Assembly (NCBI GenBank): GCA_963575745.1
Contig: CAUYUJ010018065.1
Span: 32,501-96,500 of the forward strand
Origin: Prorocentrum cordatum
Taxonomy: Eukaryota; Sar; Dinophyceae; Prorocentrales; Prorocentraceae
Length of the DNA stretch: 64,000 bases
Direction of reading: 5' to 3'
Positions 1 to 9,211 of the stretch are shown here, piece by piece (positions within the stretch are counted from its first letter, which is position 1; each line of letters opens with the position of its first letter). The position numbers and the translations under genes are program-made. Under the pieces are notes generated by a model. It was not told the origin of the DNA. It made no database searches and saw nothing but the letters and a program-made list of their open reading frames with translations.

Positions 1-19
1 CGCAAGCATCCGGCTTTCA

Positions 20-140
20 CGCCGAAGACCTCGGGGCATCGTTGGAAACCGCTGGAAAGCGCCGAAGACCGCCGGAAGACCTAGCCGAAGACCGCGGAGA
101 GACCGCCGGAGACCGCCACAGACCGCCCGAGGGAGATGGA
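20..140. repeat. short degenerate GCCGGAGACC / CCGAAGACC repeats
   Basis: About ten imperfect copies of a roughly 10-12 base motif fill the window start. No coding sense is apparent in any frame. Confidence 0.5.
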
Positions 141-216
141 TAACAAGGGGTCCACGGTCGAATACGTAGAATGAGGGGCAACGATAGGGGGGGGGACTGC
201 CACAGGGGGGGGGGGG

Positions 217-360
217 GGAACGTCGAACTGGAATCGGCGATACATCGTCGATAGATCGGCGATAGGCCCCCGACGGTGAAACCGCACGTTCCTGGGCGGG
301 TCAGGGCCATCGGACCCCTGTCGGCGATGAATCGACGACTGGGGATCGATGCATCCCCCC
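217..360 (-). mobile_element. MITE-like element, family I (copy I1)
   Basis: This copy matches the reverse complement of the better copy at 12573-12702 along its length, sharing the CGGCGATACATC block, the TCCTGGGC centre and the CCCCTGTCGGCGAT block. The ends carry an imperfect inverted repeat around a GATCGATGCA core next to poly-G/poly-C. No protein is encoded. Confidence 0.5.
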
Positions 361-440
361 GTGTGCCTAAGTCCCCCCCTTATCGTTGTCAGCAGGAGCA
401 GCACGGGGTGCGGCGAGTGGAGCGCGCGGCGCGGGAGAGC

Positions 441-600
441 AGCCACGCGCTGAGGGGGGGGTAGAGGGAGGGGGGAAGGCTTCTCAGAAGCACCCCCGGC
501 TTCTCAGAAGGCACGGCCCTCGTCTACAGATGCAGCGCTGGCGCCTGCTAAGGAGCAGCCTCCTGAGCAGCCTTTCGCTCCTCTCCCCACCCCCAAGAGC
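441..600. mobile_element. MITE-like element, family F (copy F1)
   Basis: A G-rich left end and a C-rich right end flank repeated CTTCTCAGAAG hairpins. The internal block reading GCAGATG..GGCGCC is shared with copies at 3451-3602 and 33862-34013. Related, more diverged copies lie at 4440-4545, 4785-4860, 5515-5662, 47205-47352 and 47510-47692. Confidence 0.45.
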
Positions 601-710
601 AGCACGGTGAGCCCGTGTTGCTCGTGAGCCGCCCTGCCTGCGTCACCCGATGGAGGGATCGGGCCTCGACTCCAAACGAGCCCTCATGTTCTCCTCGGGT
701 TAAGAATCGG

Positions 711-1072
711 CCTCCTCCTCCTCCTCCTCCCCCTCCTCCTCCTCCTCCTCCTCCTCCTCCCCCTCCTCCTCCTCCTCCTCCTCCTCTTCCTCCCCCTCCT
801 CCCCCTCCTCCTCCTCCTCCTCCCTCCTCCTCCTCCTCCTCCTCCTCCTCCTCCTCCTACTTCTCCTCCTCCTCATCCTCCTCCTCCTCCTCCTCCTCCT
901 CCTTTTCGCCTACGCCAGGGAGGTCGTGTCAGGAAGGCTCAGAGCGGCCATCCGCCTTCATCCGAGGCTTCAGGGCCTCTTGCGGGCGCCCTAGTACCAG
1001 GACTCGCAGGGTGGGTCTCCTCCTCCTCCTCCTCCTCCCCCTCCTCCTCCTCCTCCTCCTCCTCCTCCTCCT
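711..1072. repeat. (CCT)n tracts at 711-905 and 1018-1072
   Basis: Near-pure pyrimidine-strand trinucleotide tracts, separated by about 110 bases of mixed sequence. They create long proline, serine or leucine open frames that I treat as artefacts of the repeat. Confidence 0.95.
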
Positions 1073-1079
1073 GGCCTTC

Positions 1080-1630
1080 CGGAGGCTACACGCCGCCCTT
1101 GGCGCCGCCGCGCTCTCCCCTGCTCCAGCGCGGGCGCCAGCTCCCCAGCAGGGGGGGCTCCCGCCGGCCCGAAGTCGGGCGTGCAATCCGAGGGGAATCC
1201 ACACGGGGCAGCCAAATGCCGTAGGGAGTTGGGCGTTTCGTAATGGGCGTTTCGAAAAGGTACCCAAACGGTACCTAAACGAGCCCCCTGTGGCTCCAGA
1301 GGGCCCCGAAAGGGGACCTTTTCTGACCCCCCCATTTGTGACCCCCCCATTAAGCCACGCCCAAGGGGGGCCCCAAATTGCCAGTTCGCAGTGGGGGTTC
1401 TCCCAGGGTGAGGCAAGGGAGCAAGCCCAGTTGGATGTTCACGTTCCCTTCTTCGGGGAGCCATGTTGGCCGATCTTCCTCGAACCCCACTTCCGCCCAT
1501 ACCCAGCATTGCCGTCTAACCGGTCCCCATTCCCGCTGAGCCGTTGCATCGCAGCCCCTGAAGCCCGCCCCCCCGACGAGGGAATCGATTTTAACGACGG
1601 ATCGGCTTTGACGATGCTTGCATACCACCA
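1080..1630. other. single-copy stretch, no gene recognised
   Basis: Mixed-composition sequence between two CCT tracts. All long frames through it also run through the microsatellites. I see no clear domain or terminal repeat. Confidence 0.4.
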
Positions 1631-1634
1631 CCTT

Positions 1635-1732
1635 ATCCTCCTGCTCGTGCTCCTCCTCCTCTTCCTCCTCCTCCTCCTCCTCCTCCTCCTCCTCCTCCTC
1701 CTCCTCCTCCTCCTCCTCCTCTTCCTCCTCCT

Positions 1733-1774
<42 letters not shown>

Positions 1775-1815
1775 TCTCCTCGTCCTCCTCCTCCTCCTCC
1801 TCCTCCTCTTCCTCG
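1635..1815. repeat. (CCT)n with embedded (TGCTCC)n
   Basis: A pyrimidine tract with a hexanucleotide TGCTCC sub-block near 1738-1770. Confidence 0.95.
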
Positions 1816-2025
1816 ACCCGCCAGGGGAGTTCCAGCCCTCAGGCTCAGCCAGCGGGGGCCTGGGGGGGCCCTGAGCGTGGCCGTGGTGACGAGGGGGCGC
1901 AAGGGCACAGGCCGCCAAAATGTCTGGCCCTCGATCCTCGAAAGCTGGACGGCTCGATCCTCGAGGATCGATCCTCGATCCTCGATCCGACGGACCCGAT
2001 TCCACATCGTCTTCGGCCGGCCCAA

Positions 2026-2152
2026 TCCGATCCGACCCCGGCACTCCCGCGTTCCGTTGCCGCTCGAGCCGATCCGACCCCGGCATTCCCGCGTTCCGTC
2101 GCGGCTCGAGCCGATCCGACCCCAGCGCCCCCGCGATCCGCTGCGGCCCGAT
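2026..2152 (+). repeat. 42-bp tandem repeat, 3 copies
   Basis: The motif GATCCGACCCC recurs at 2029, 2071 and 2113, exactly 42 bases apart, each unit ending in a CTCGAG or similar block. It is preceded by a GATCCTCGA-rich short repeat (1935-1990). Confidence 0.8.
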
Positions 2153-2413
2153 GCTCGCACGGCGTCGGCTGAGCCTCAGGAGGGAAAATGGGAAAATATG
2201 GGAAGTGGGGGGGAAGACAAAAACCCAGAAGATATGGGAAAATATGGGGAATGACGTTATTTGTGTGTATTGATTTGCGTGTCCTTGGGCCCCTTCAGAG
2301 CCTCCCGGCGCGGCCGAGACGATCTCGCGGCTGACAAGAAGCAGCCGCCCGATCCCAAAGGGCGCCCGCCGCCCGTGAGCGGAGTCTTACCCGAGCCATC
2401 TTGCCATTCTTAT

Positions 2414-2597
2414 GTCGGGCCTGTCCCCCTACAGGGGGATTTTCGACGAAAGATAAAAGATACCCTAAGAGTAATCAAACAGCTACTCCAAAAATAGTCC
2501 GGGGACTATTTTTAGGGTACCGTTTGACCTTCTTGGGGGTATTTGGGGGTATGTTTCGTTTTTCGTCGAAAACCCCATGTAGGGGGACAGGCCCGAC
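2414..2597 (+). mobile_element. MITE-like element, family A (copy A1)
   Basis: Terminal inverted repeats start GTCGGGCCTGTCCCCCTAC and end with the matching GGGACAGGCCCGAC; inner arms carry TTTTCGACGAAA and TTTCGTCGAAAA. The core is AT-rich. Flanking direct repeats TGCCATTC (2402-2409) and TGCCGTTC (2602-2609) look like a target duplication with one change. Other copies: 13979-14133, 18174-18370, 26398-26553. Confidence 0.8.
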
Positions 2598-2840
2598 ATC
2601 ATGCCGTTCACCACCTTCACCCCGAGTCCGCCCGCCGAGTCCCAGGCCCGCGGGCGGCGGGCGTTTTTAGGGATCGGGCGGTTTTTCTTCGTAGGTGAGT
2701 TGGAATCTGGCCCCGTGCCGATCCGGACCGATGCGACGCACCCGCTTCGTTGTGGCTTGGTATTGGGTGAGCCTGGCGGGCGAACAGTGCCACGTGTTTG
2801 CGGGCGTCCTTGACGCCCGCGGCGTGTCCGGCTCCTGAAG

Positions 2841-3095
2841 GTGGCCTGGGATCGCGAAAGCTCGGGGCTGGTACTGCGCAAGTGCTCCGTCGCACCTCCA
2901 GGTTTGATCCGGGGTACGTCTGCGATCCTGCGGGCCAATGACCCTCTCGGGGCCCAAGAGCACTGGAAGCCGACTGATCTCGGGATGGCTGGGCACGTCT
3001 GCCGAAATTCCATCGAGCAGGTGCAGGTTCGAGCGAGTCGCTTGACCTCTTCGAGAAAAACACGCGGGGCGCACATTAGCGAAAGGTTATACTGA
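2841..3095 (+). CDS. possible exon, unknown protein
   Basis: An 84-residue open stretch follows an in-frame stop and has no ATG, so if real it is an internal or 3' exon. It reads as a mixed-composition peptide, Arg-rich toward its end, and closes at a TGA. The reverse strand over 2617-3074 is also open in two frames, so coding strand is uncertain. No domain is recognised. Confidence 0.2.
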   Translation: MAWDRESSGLVLRKCSVAPPGLIRGTSAILRANDPLGAQEHWKPTDLGMAGHVCRNSIEQVQVRASRLTSSRKTRGAHISERLY

Positions 3096-3133
3096 TGCAA
3101 TCGTTTCCTTCTTCGACTAGCTCTACCTCGGCG

Positions 3134-3250
3134 AGCGCGGCCTGGCGTCACCCCGGCGGCGCCTCTGGCGCCGCGCCTGGCGCGCTCCGCGCGTCGGGGA
3201 GAGGACTCCAGCGCCGATCCGAGACATCCGCACGGACCTCCGACGGTGCA
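3134..3250 (+). mobile_element. MITE-like element, family K (copy K1)
   Basis: The block with GGCGCCTCTGGCGCCG, GGCGCGCTCCGCGCG, a GCCGATCC run and a terminal ATCCGCACGGACCTCCGA is shared with copies at 14484-14617, 30180-30300 and 35033-35176. In the best copies the ends form an inverted repeat of GTCCGTGCGGA type. Confidence 0.5.
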
Positions 3251-3450
3251 TGCGTATGCGATGTGCTGCTCTTCGATGAGCCTGCCCTTCCCGATGTGTG
3301 GCCGGGCGGGGCCGCGGCTCCGAGCGGGCCCGTCCCAGCCTGGAGGCCCGGAAGCCCGGGCTCGGGCCCGAGCCCGGGCTCGATTCCCGAGCCAGAGCCC
3401 AAGCTGGAGCCCGATCCCCCGAGCGCGAGCGCGAGCCCGAGTCAGCCACG

Positions 3451-3602
3451 CGCAGGGGGGGGGGTAGGGGGAGGGGGAGGGGGACGGCCTCTTCGAGGCG
3501 GGGCCTGCGTCTTGGAGGGCAAGAGGGGGCCTCGGCGGCAGGCGTCAGGCCGGCGCCTTCCAAGGAGCGGCCTCCTTCCGGGAAGCCTCCCCTCCCTTTA
3601 CA
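3451..3602. mobile_element. MITE-like element, family F (copy F2)
   Basis: Poly-G left end, CTTCGAGGCGG hairpin, then a GGCCGGCGCCTTCCAAGGAG block shared with the 33862-34013 copy, and a C-rich right end ending CCTCCCCTCCC. Confidence 0.5.
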
Positions 3603-3610
3603 ACAGGGCT

Positions 3611-3742
3611 AGGATCGGGATAGATCGCTCCAGAGCGTTCCGGAGCGCTCTCAGAGCGTTCCAGAACGTTCTGGAGCGGCCGCGGCGCCCAAAACATCCT
3701 CCAGACCCGCCGATTCTCAGAGATTTCGAGTTATCCCGATCC
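3611..3742. other. inverted-repeat element with GAGCGTTCC sub-repeats
   Basis: Ends GGATCGGGATA and TATCCCGATCC are exact inverse partners about 130 bases apart. The left interior carries five alternating copies of an AGAGCGTTCC / GGAACGCTCT palindrome. Could be another small MITE; only one copy was found here. Confidence 0.45.
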
Positions 3743-3959
3743 GGTTTTGTCCCGATCTTCGCGTCGTTTTACCCCTCTGCCCCCCTCGGCGCGCCGCCCA
3801 CCGATGCCCGAGCCCGAGCCCGAGCCTGCTCCGCGTGCTGCCTCCCCTTCGGCGGGCGGGGGGGGGGGGGGCGCCGCCGCGGCAGGTCTGGCGCGGCCGA
3901 CGGGCCTGGCGGCCTCGGGCAGGCGGCCGCGGGCACGCTGCTGGCCCTCTGGAAGGCGA

Positions 3960-4266
3960 GGGGGGGAGGAGGAGGAGGCGGAGGAGGAGGAGGAGGAGGA
4001 GGAGGAGGACGAGGAGGAGGACGAGGAGGAGGAGGAGGAGGAGGAGGAGGAGGAGGAGGAGGAGGAGGAGGGGAGGGGGCGAGGGGGGGAGGGGGAGGGG
4101 AGCAGGAGGGGGGCAGGGGCAGCGCCAGGCGGGGGAGGGGGGGGGGGGGGGGACAGGCTGGGAGGCGGGGCGGCGGCGAGCGAGGGGGGGGGCGGTGAGA
4201 GGAGGGGGGGTGCCTCCGGGAGGCGGCGGGGCTCCTCGGAGGCCAGGAGGAGGAGGAGAGGAGGAG

Positions 4267-4302
<36 letters not shown>

Positions 4303-4330
4303 GAGGAGAGGCGGAGGAGGAGGAGGGGGG
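3960..4330. repeat. (GGA)n / (GAC GAG)n purine tract
   Basis: A long interrupted purine-strand tract with poly-G stretches. The overlapping 300-residue frames on both strands are translations of this tract. Confidence 0.9.
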
Positions 4331-4629
4331 GGGCGAGGGGGGCGAGGGGGAGGGGAGCAGGAGGGAGCAGGGGCAGCGCCAGGCGAGAGGAGGGGGGCAG
4401 GCTCGGGAGGCGGAGCGGCGGCGAGCGAGGGGGGGGGGGCGGTGAGAGAAGGGGGGTGCCTCCGGGAGGCGGCGGGGCTCCTCGGAGGCCCCCGCGCCTC
4501 CGGAGGAGCTCCCCGCGTCTTCGGGGAAGCCCTGGGCAGCTTGTCGGAATCGAGCAGCGGCGAGGCGTCCTGGCTCGCCTATTACTATAGCCCTACCAGA
4601 CAATAGTCTAAGAACCTTTTTTGTGGCTT

Positions 4630-4743
4630 CCACGAAATGTTCTTAGAACATGTCTGGCGGAGTCTGTCTTGTTTTTTTTCACATCGGGCTCACGTGTTGA
4701 CCTTGTTCTTAGAACATGTTCGGGTTCTAGGAACATTTCGTGG
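4630..4743. mobile_element. MITE-like element, family N
   Basis: Ends CCACGAAATGTTC and GAACATTTCGTGG are perfect inverse partners. Each arm is backed by a TTCTTAGAACATGT palindrome. Length is 114 bases with a T-rich centre; no coding capacity. One copy seen. Confidence 0.65.
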
Positions 4744-5033
4744 TAGGACTACAGGAATGCCAGGACGGTCGGTCCCTGCTCAACAGAAGGCCAGGGGACT
4801 TCCGAGCCTTCTGAGACGGCCTGCCCTTTCTCACTTCCCCCCCCCCCCCAGGCTCGCCGCCGGGAGGAGGAGGAGGCGGAGGAGAAGGAGGAGAGGGGGG
4901 GAGCAGGGGCGAGGCTCGTCGAAGAAGCGCAAGCATGGATTGAGGCGCGTGGGTCAGCAACGGGTCCCATTCCGATGCAGAAACGGCGCGCTGCGGGCGG
5001 CACTGGCGCGATGTCCGTGCGGGTGCCTTCTCC

Positions 5034-5073
5034 GATCCGTGGGTCTGGCGCCCACGCGCCAGACCTACGGATC
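5034..5073. other. 18-bp stem hairpin, 4-base loop
   Basis: Arms 5034-5051 and 5056-5073 pair with a single mismatch around loop CCAC. The stem is GC-rich. No T-run follows and no gene ends nearby, so a terminator role is not supported. Confidence 0.7.
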
Positions 5074-5235
5074 AATAATCCCAGCGCGTGTCCGAGTTAG
5101 GGGGGGATCAGGAAAACGTAACCTCAGCAGGTCCCCTCTTCCTCCTCCTCCGCCATTGCACCATATGGATGCTGCTCTCCTCTCTCCCCGGATGACGTCT
5201 GGAAGATCTCTGGACCCCATCCGCGCATTGTGCTT

Positions 5236-5430
5236 CTCCCACCGGATTCCCGCGAGTTGGGGTTTCGCGTGGGTTGTGTCCCACATGTTGCTCCCGCTGA
5301 GGCGCAGGCCGCGTTTCCGGGCCGCCGCTCGTTCCGAATCGTGCTCCCGCTGCAGCGCTGGCCTCCTGTCCGCGCCTCCGCTCGCTCCGACTCGTGCTCC
5401 CGCTGCAGCGCCGGCCTCGCGGCTGCGCGC
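5236..5430 (+). mobile_element. dispersed repeat, family P (copy P1)
   Basis: A block reading GGATTCCCGCGAGTTGGG..TTCGCGTGGGTT, then CTCCCGCTGAGGCGC and repeated TCGTGCTCCCGCTGCAGCGC, is matched on the opposite strand at 13340-13545. No protein sense is evident. Confidence 0.5.
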
Positions 5431-5514
5431 CTCGCGGGGGCGCTCGGGAGAGGGAGGAGGAGGCGCTCGGCCTCTTCCTCGTGCTGCTGGACAAGCCCAG
5501 ATCGGCGGCGAGCG

Positions 5515-5662
5515 AGGGGGGGGGAAGGGAGAAGGAGAAGGCCCTCTCGGGAGGTTTTGGCCTTCTGAGAGGTGCTCCTGCGTCTTCGGGGAGGTCTCGG
5601 ACGAAGGCCGGGGGACTGCCGAGCCTTCTGAGGAGGCCCGCCCCTGCTCCTTTCCCCCCCAG
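5515..5662. mobile_element. MITE-like element, family F (diverged copy)
   Basis: G-run left end with GAGAAGGCCCTCTCGGGAGG, then a GCCGGGGGACTGCCGAGCCTTCTGAGGAGG type right arm and C-run end. The same layout occurs at 4785-4860 (right arm only) and 47510-47692. Confidence 0.5.
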
Positions 5663-5689
5663 GTTGGCCGCCGACAACAAACTCATATA

Positions 5690-6043
5690 GGTTGGCGAAC
5701 GTGCGGCGCACAGACCGTTGCGCTAGCTGCTGCAGGAGGAGCGACTGATGCAGTGACTGAGTCATACCAGTTGCCAGTACAAGCCCCACGCCCCCTCTGT
5801 TCTCGACGGGCGCTGCGGCCGATGGGATTCATCGTGCTCTCACCCGCAGTATCTCAAATCGGCAGAGCGAGTCCGCGGTCTAGGGAACAACGTGTTCACC
5901 CCGCTGCGCCGCTCAATTTGAGTGCAAGTTGCCAAGCCATTGGAAGAAGAGGACACCAAACTCAGCTTGACACTTCCGAACCCTCACACAATGTGAGAGG
6001 TCACGCGAAAGCACTCGAGCTGCATGCCACACGATGCACATGA
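5690..6043 (+). CDS. possible 3' exon, unknown protein
   Basis: A mixed-composition frame of about 115 residues ends in a TGA at 6043. It contains a hydrophobic MGFIVLSPAVS segment and then a polar tail. The frame continues upstream only through repeats, so the real start is not visible. No family recognised. Confidence 0.22.
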   Translation, partial: GWRTCGAQTVALAAAGGATDAVTESYQLPVQAPRPLCSRRALRPMGFIVLSPAVSQIGRASPRSREQRVHPAAPLNLSASCQAIGRRGHQTQLDTSEPSHNVRGHAKALELHATRCT

Positions 6044-6205
6044 TAGCTGGCCCACACACACAGACGTCCCGTGATGGCACCACAGGCGCGCAGCCGCAGC
6101 CGTAAATTACCGCATCTACTGCGTCTCCATTGGGAATCGTAGAGCCTCGCACCGCCATGTCACAGGAGGACTCGTTCAGACAAACGTGCTCTGCATGTGT
6201 TCAAG

Positions 6206-6325
6206 ATGCGCGTCCCCATGTACCACGGCACTGAATATGCGAGAACGGCTGGTAACAAAACGCATACACCCAGGGAGTGGTCGTTAAATGCCTTTAAAGC
6301 GCCACCCCAACCTCTTTGGAATTGA
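6206..6325 (+). CDS. 39-codon upstream ORF overlapping the next start
   Basis: An ATG at 6206 opens a 39-residue frame rich in aromatic and basic residues. Its TGA (6323-6325) shares its last A with the ATG of the downstream gene, giving a TGATG overlap. It may be a regulatory upstream ORF, or a 5' coding piece separated by a frame change. Neither can be settled from sequence. Confidence 0.25.
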   Translation: MRVPMYHGTEYARTAGNKTHTPREWSLNAFKAPPQPLWN

Positions 6326-7590
6326 TGACCCCCACACATGCCCATGAGGAGCCGGAAGAGTACCACGAGGCGACTACCGCAGCCACCTGCGAGGCAAGGA
6401 TACGCCGGATGTGGTACGAGCCGCCCGACTTCTCCGTTTACGACCCAGATATGTACGAAATGAAGACGACATGGATGTCGGAACAAGTTTACAGGGTGGC
6501 CGTTGAGGTTACCAAAGATTTCGACTGGACAGAGATCGACGGAGCAACTGCGGATGAGGACGCCATGCGTACTCATCTCGAAGAAGTTGATCAGTACCGA
6601 ACCGATTTGTTGCGTGAAGTCAACCTCCTCAGGGCACATCGTGAGATGCTGGATCTGGTGTGCAGAGATATCTACCGGCATCGGACAGAAATACCGCAGG
6701 TCTCCACTGATGCGCACATGATTGAGGCAGGCATGCAGCACCTGCAGCAGTCGCAGGCAACGGCGCTCAAGCGCGGCCTGCGGCTGACGCCCGACACTTT
6801 CCAACGCGCCGCCGTTGAACGGTGGCCGCTGCACGTGCACGAGGCTGCGGCGCATGCCTTGAATAGTTGGCAACGGCACGGGGTGGCGACGCTAGAACCA
6901 GAACAGGAGCGCCCCACCCCCCGACGGCCCATTGCGCGAGAGGCACGGAGAAACCAACCGCAGGCAACGACCGCCAGGGCGGCCCGCTCTGCAAGCCGCA
7001 AGCGCGCTCTCAGTAGTTCTTCAGCGCAGGAGGACAGGGCGGCCGCGTCCTCGCGGAAGGGGCACGGCAAAGGCAGCACCTCGAGCGGCGCGGCCCCGCC
7101 GCCCCCAAAGGCAGCAGAGACGGGAAAGGGCGGGCGACCCCACGAGAAGGGGGGCAGCCGCGCGGCGTCCCCGCCGGCGGCGCGGCCGTGCCACTATACG
7201 GATTTCCGCCAATCGGCCCCGAGTGGTGCCGCTCCATCCGCGCCCCAGCACAATCAGCCCGAACCAGCTCCACCCCCATGGCGCGATCGGAGGCAAAGCC
7301 GACCCCCAGTAGACCGCGCCTTGAGTGCGCGGCGGGGCTCCTCCAGCCCAGCCAGGAGCAAGGGGCCGGGCAGGATGACCGCGGCAAGGGTGGTCATGAG
7401 AGCTGGGACGATCGCCGCCACGACACCAGAGATTACCCATGGCGACGCGGCGACCCATAGCACCAGGCGCCCATGGCGCACTGGTGGCAAAACCAGCACA
7501 AACACCATGCGCCCATGGCTAAATGGTGATTACGACGTGGCGAGCTGGGCTGCTGACGGCTTTGAGAGCCTCGCGCCCGCGCCTGCCTGA
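6325..7590 (+). CDS. hypothetical protein with acidic N-half and basic disordered C-half
   Basis: An uninterrupted 421-residue frame from ATG 6325; a TTG nine bases upstream is also open but less likely as a eukaryotic start. Residues 1-200 have balanced, charged composition with many Trp, Tyr and Glu, and helix-forming stretches near 75-160. From about 205 to the end the protein is basic and Ser/Pro/Ala-rich, with RS-like and Lys/Gly segments, ending in a short acidic-aromatic DYDVASWAADGFE patch. I recognise no domain. The absence of introns and of microsatellite in the frame supports a real gene. A disordered basic half fits nucleic-acid binding, or the capsid-like protein of a retroelement, but no zinc knuckle or polymerase is nearby. 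Function is unknown. Confidence 0.55.
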   Translation: MTPTHAHEEPEEYHEATTAATCEARIRRMWYEPPDFSVYDPDMYEMKTTWMSEQVYRVAVEVTKDFDWTEIDGATADEDAMRTHLEEVDQYRTDLLREVNLLRAHREMLDLVCRDIYRHRTEIPQVSTDAHMIEAGMQHLQQSQATALKRGLRLTPDTFQRAAVERWPLHVHEAAAHALNSWQRHGVATLEPEQERPTPRRPIAREARRNQPQATTARAARSASRKRALSSSSAQEDRAAASSRKGHGKGSTSSGAAPPPPKAAETGKGGRPHEKGGSRAASPPAARPCHYTDFRQSAPSGAAPSAPQHNQPEPAPPPWRDRRQSRPPVDRALSARRGSSSPARSKGPGRMTAARVVMRAGTIAATTPEITHGDAATHSTRRPWRTGGKTSTNTMRPWLNGDYDVASWAADGFESLAPAPA

Positions 7591-7994
7591 ATTTGGCGCC
7601 GTCGGAGACGTTGGGTCCCGATGGTGCTGCGTCGGCCCTGGCCGGCCGCTGCGGCTTCGCCGCCGCGGGGGGAGTCGTTGCCATGCGCTCCCTGCCGCCG
7701 CATATGTACATATATGCATTTACTTCAACACTGAGTTGACCGTTCCCTAGCTGTTTGGGATCGGACGGAGGGAAATGACGCGCGCGCGCCCCGCACTCTC
7801 TTTCGTCCCCTATCCGCTTAACGGACAGTCGGATCTCATACTTCTACGGTTTTCGCAGTTTTCTTGGACGCCATGGCTCTCGGGAACCTCGAGCCCATGA
7901 CGTTCCTTGGAACCTATGCTGAGAGCACCAAACTTACTACCTGCACATCCTGATAATGTTGGCCCTGTTGGGCTTGAGTTGGGTAAAGATGCTC
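7591..7994 (+). other. downstream region with one small exon-like frame
   Basis: No repeat family here. After a TTTTCGCAG acceptor-like site, a short frame through ATG 7873 ends at tandem TGA TAA and reads as an ordinary soluble peptide of about 30 residues. I cannot connect it to a gene. Confidence 0.25.
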
Positions 7995-8004
7995 TTCATT
8001 GTCG

Positions 8005-8445
8005 GTCGTCGTCGTCATCGACGTCGTCGTCGCTCGTCGTCGTCGTCGTCGCCGTCGTCATTGTCGTCATCTTCGTCGTCGTCGCGGTCGTCGTCGTCGT
8101 TGTCGTCGGTCGACATCGCCCGCGGTCGTTCGTTTTTGTCGAACGCCTTCGAACGCTTTCGATGAACTCTTGAAGATGTCCGTAGACTTCCAGAGGTCTC
8201 AGGAGGCCTCCAGATGGCTTCTTGAAACTTCTGGAGACCTTTGGAGGCGTCGCCGTCGTCGTCGTCGTTGGCGTCGGTCGTCGTCGTCGTCGTCGCAGCC
8301 GTCGGCTACGTCGTCGTGATCGCTCGTCGTCGTCGTCGTCGTGCGTGGTCGGTCGTCGGTCGTCGTCGTGGTCGCTCGTCGTCGTGGTCGCTCGTCGTCG
8401 TCGTCGTTATCGCTCGTCGTCGTCGCTCGTCGTCGTCTTGCGCGC
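8005..8445. repeat. (GTC)n arrays at 8005-8115 and 8245-8445
   Basis: Two GTC-rich blocks flank about 130 bases of CTTC/GAGG-type sequence. Overlapping Arg, Ser and Val frames are repeat translations. Confidence 0.95.
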
Positions 8446-8579
8446 GGACGCTGTGGTGGCGCTGGAACCGCACGCTGGGGGTGGGCGTCACGTTATGCCC
8501 CCCTGCCCCCCCCAAGCCGCCCGTTATTGACGCGAATCAAGAAACGCGCTCTGCGCATTCTTGTTATGCTGTGTTCTGC

Positions 8580-9130
8580 GGTGTTATCATGATGTGATAT
8601 GATATGTTACGGCATGGTGTGATACGCTATGTTCGAATGTGTTATGTTATGTTGTGTAATGTCGTATCATGGTATGTAATGTCATGCGCTCGTACGGTAT
8701 GTGATGATATATTATAATGTGTGTTACCATGGCATTCCTATATTATGTTATGTCATGGTCTGTCATGACCGTGTTCTGTTTTGTCGTATTTTGTTGTGTC
8801 ATGGTGTGTTATGTCGTGTCCGTCGTCGCTATGCATTGCTTCGTATTATGATATGGTTCGTGCTGTTGTGTCATGATATGGTATGATAAGTATTGATGTG
8901 GTATGTTATGGTCGGGCTTGTTATGCTGTGTTGTGTTATGTCGTTGGTTGGTATGCCATGGTCTGCTCTCGTATGTTCTACGATGGTGTGTGTTGACTGC
9001 TTTGCGTTGTATAGTATCGTATGATCTGCTCTGCCAGTGCAGGTCGTTATTATATGCTCTCGTGTTATGCTGTGGTATGTGATGTTGTGTCGTGGTATGA
9101 TGTGTTATTTCAAGATGTGTGGTGTTATGC
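8580..9130. repeat. degenerate TGTTATG array
   Basis: About 550 bases of variable ATG/GT words such as TGTTATG, TATGATATG and GTGTTATGC. It stops exactly at the first base of the spliced-leader relict at 9131, so it forms the 5' flank of the retroposed gene. Confidence 0.8.
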
Positions 9131-9152
9131 TCCGTAACCATTTGGGCTCAAG
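9131..9152 (+). promoter_or_regulatory. relict dinoflagellate spliced-leader sequence
   Basis: Twenty of 22 bases match the conserved dinoflagellate spliced leader, ending in the diagnostic GGCTCAAG. The differences are A for G at position 7 and G for T at position 14. It lies 59 bases upstream of ATG 9212, in the coding orientation. The leader is normally added in trans to mRNA and is not encoded at the gene, so its presence indicates that this locus derives from a reverse-transcribed, reinserted mRNA. Confidence 0.85.
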
Positions 9153-9211
9153 CATTGCGACCCGACTTTCTGCGCGCCCCCCGGTGCGCGCGGCGACGTC
9201 AGACGAGCGAG

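Noticed and set aside
615-1874. 419-residue open frame with poly-Pro, Ser and Leu
   Set aside because: It is almost entirely the translation of CCT tracts; comparable frames are open on the other strand and the intervening sequence has no domain.
3095-4633. Several 230-370-residue frames on both strands
   Set aside because: They read through GGA/GAG tracts and family F elements; overlapping frames on both strands are open for compositional reasons.
5034-5073. Rho-independent-type terminator
   Set aside because: The hairpin lacks a T-run and adjacent gene end, and the genome is not bacterial.
4637-6043. 468-residue frame from ATG 4637
   Set aside because: It runs through MITE N, family F and family P repeats. 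Only the last 115 residues lie outside repeats, and those are listed separately at low confidence.
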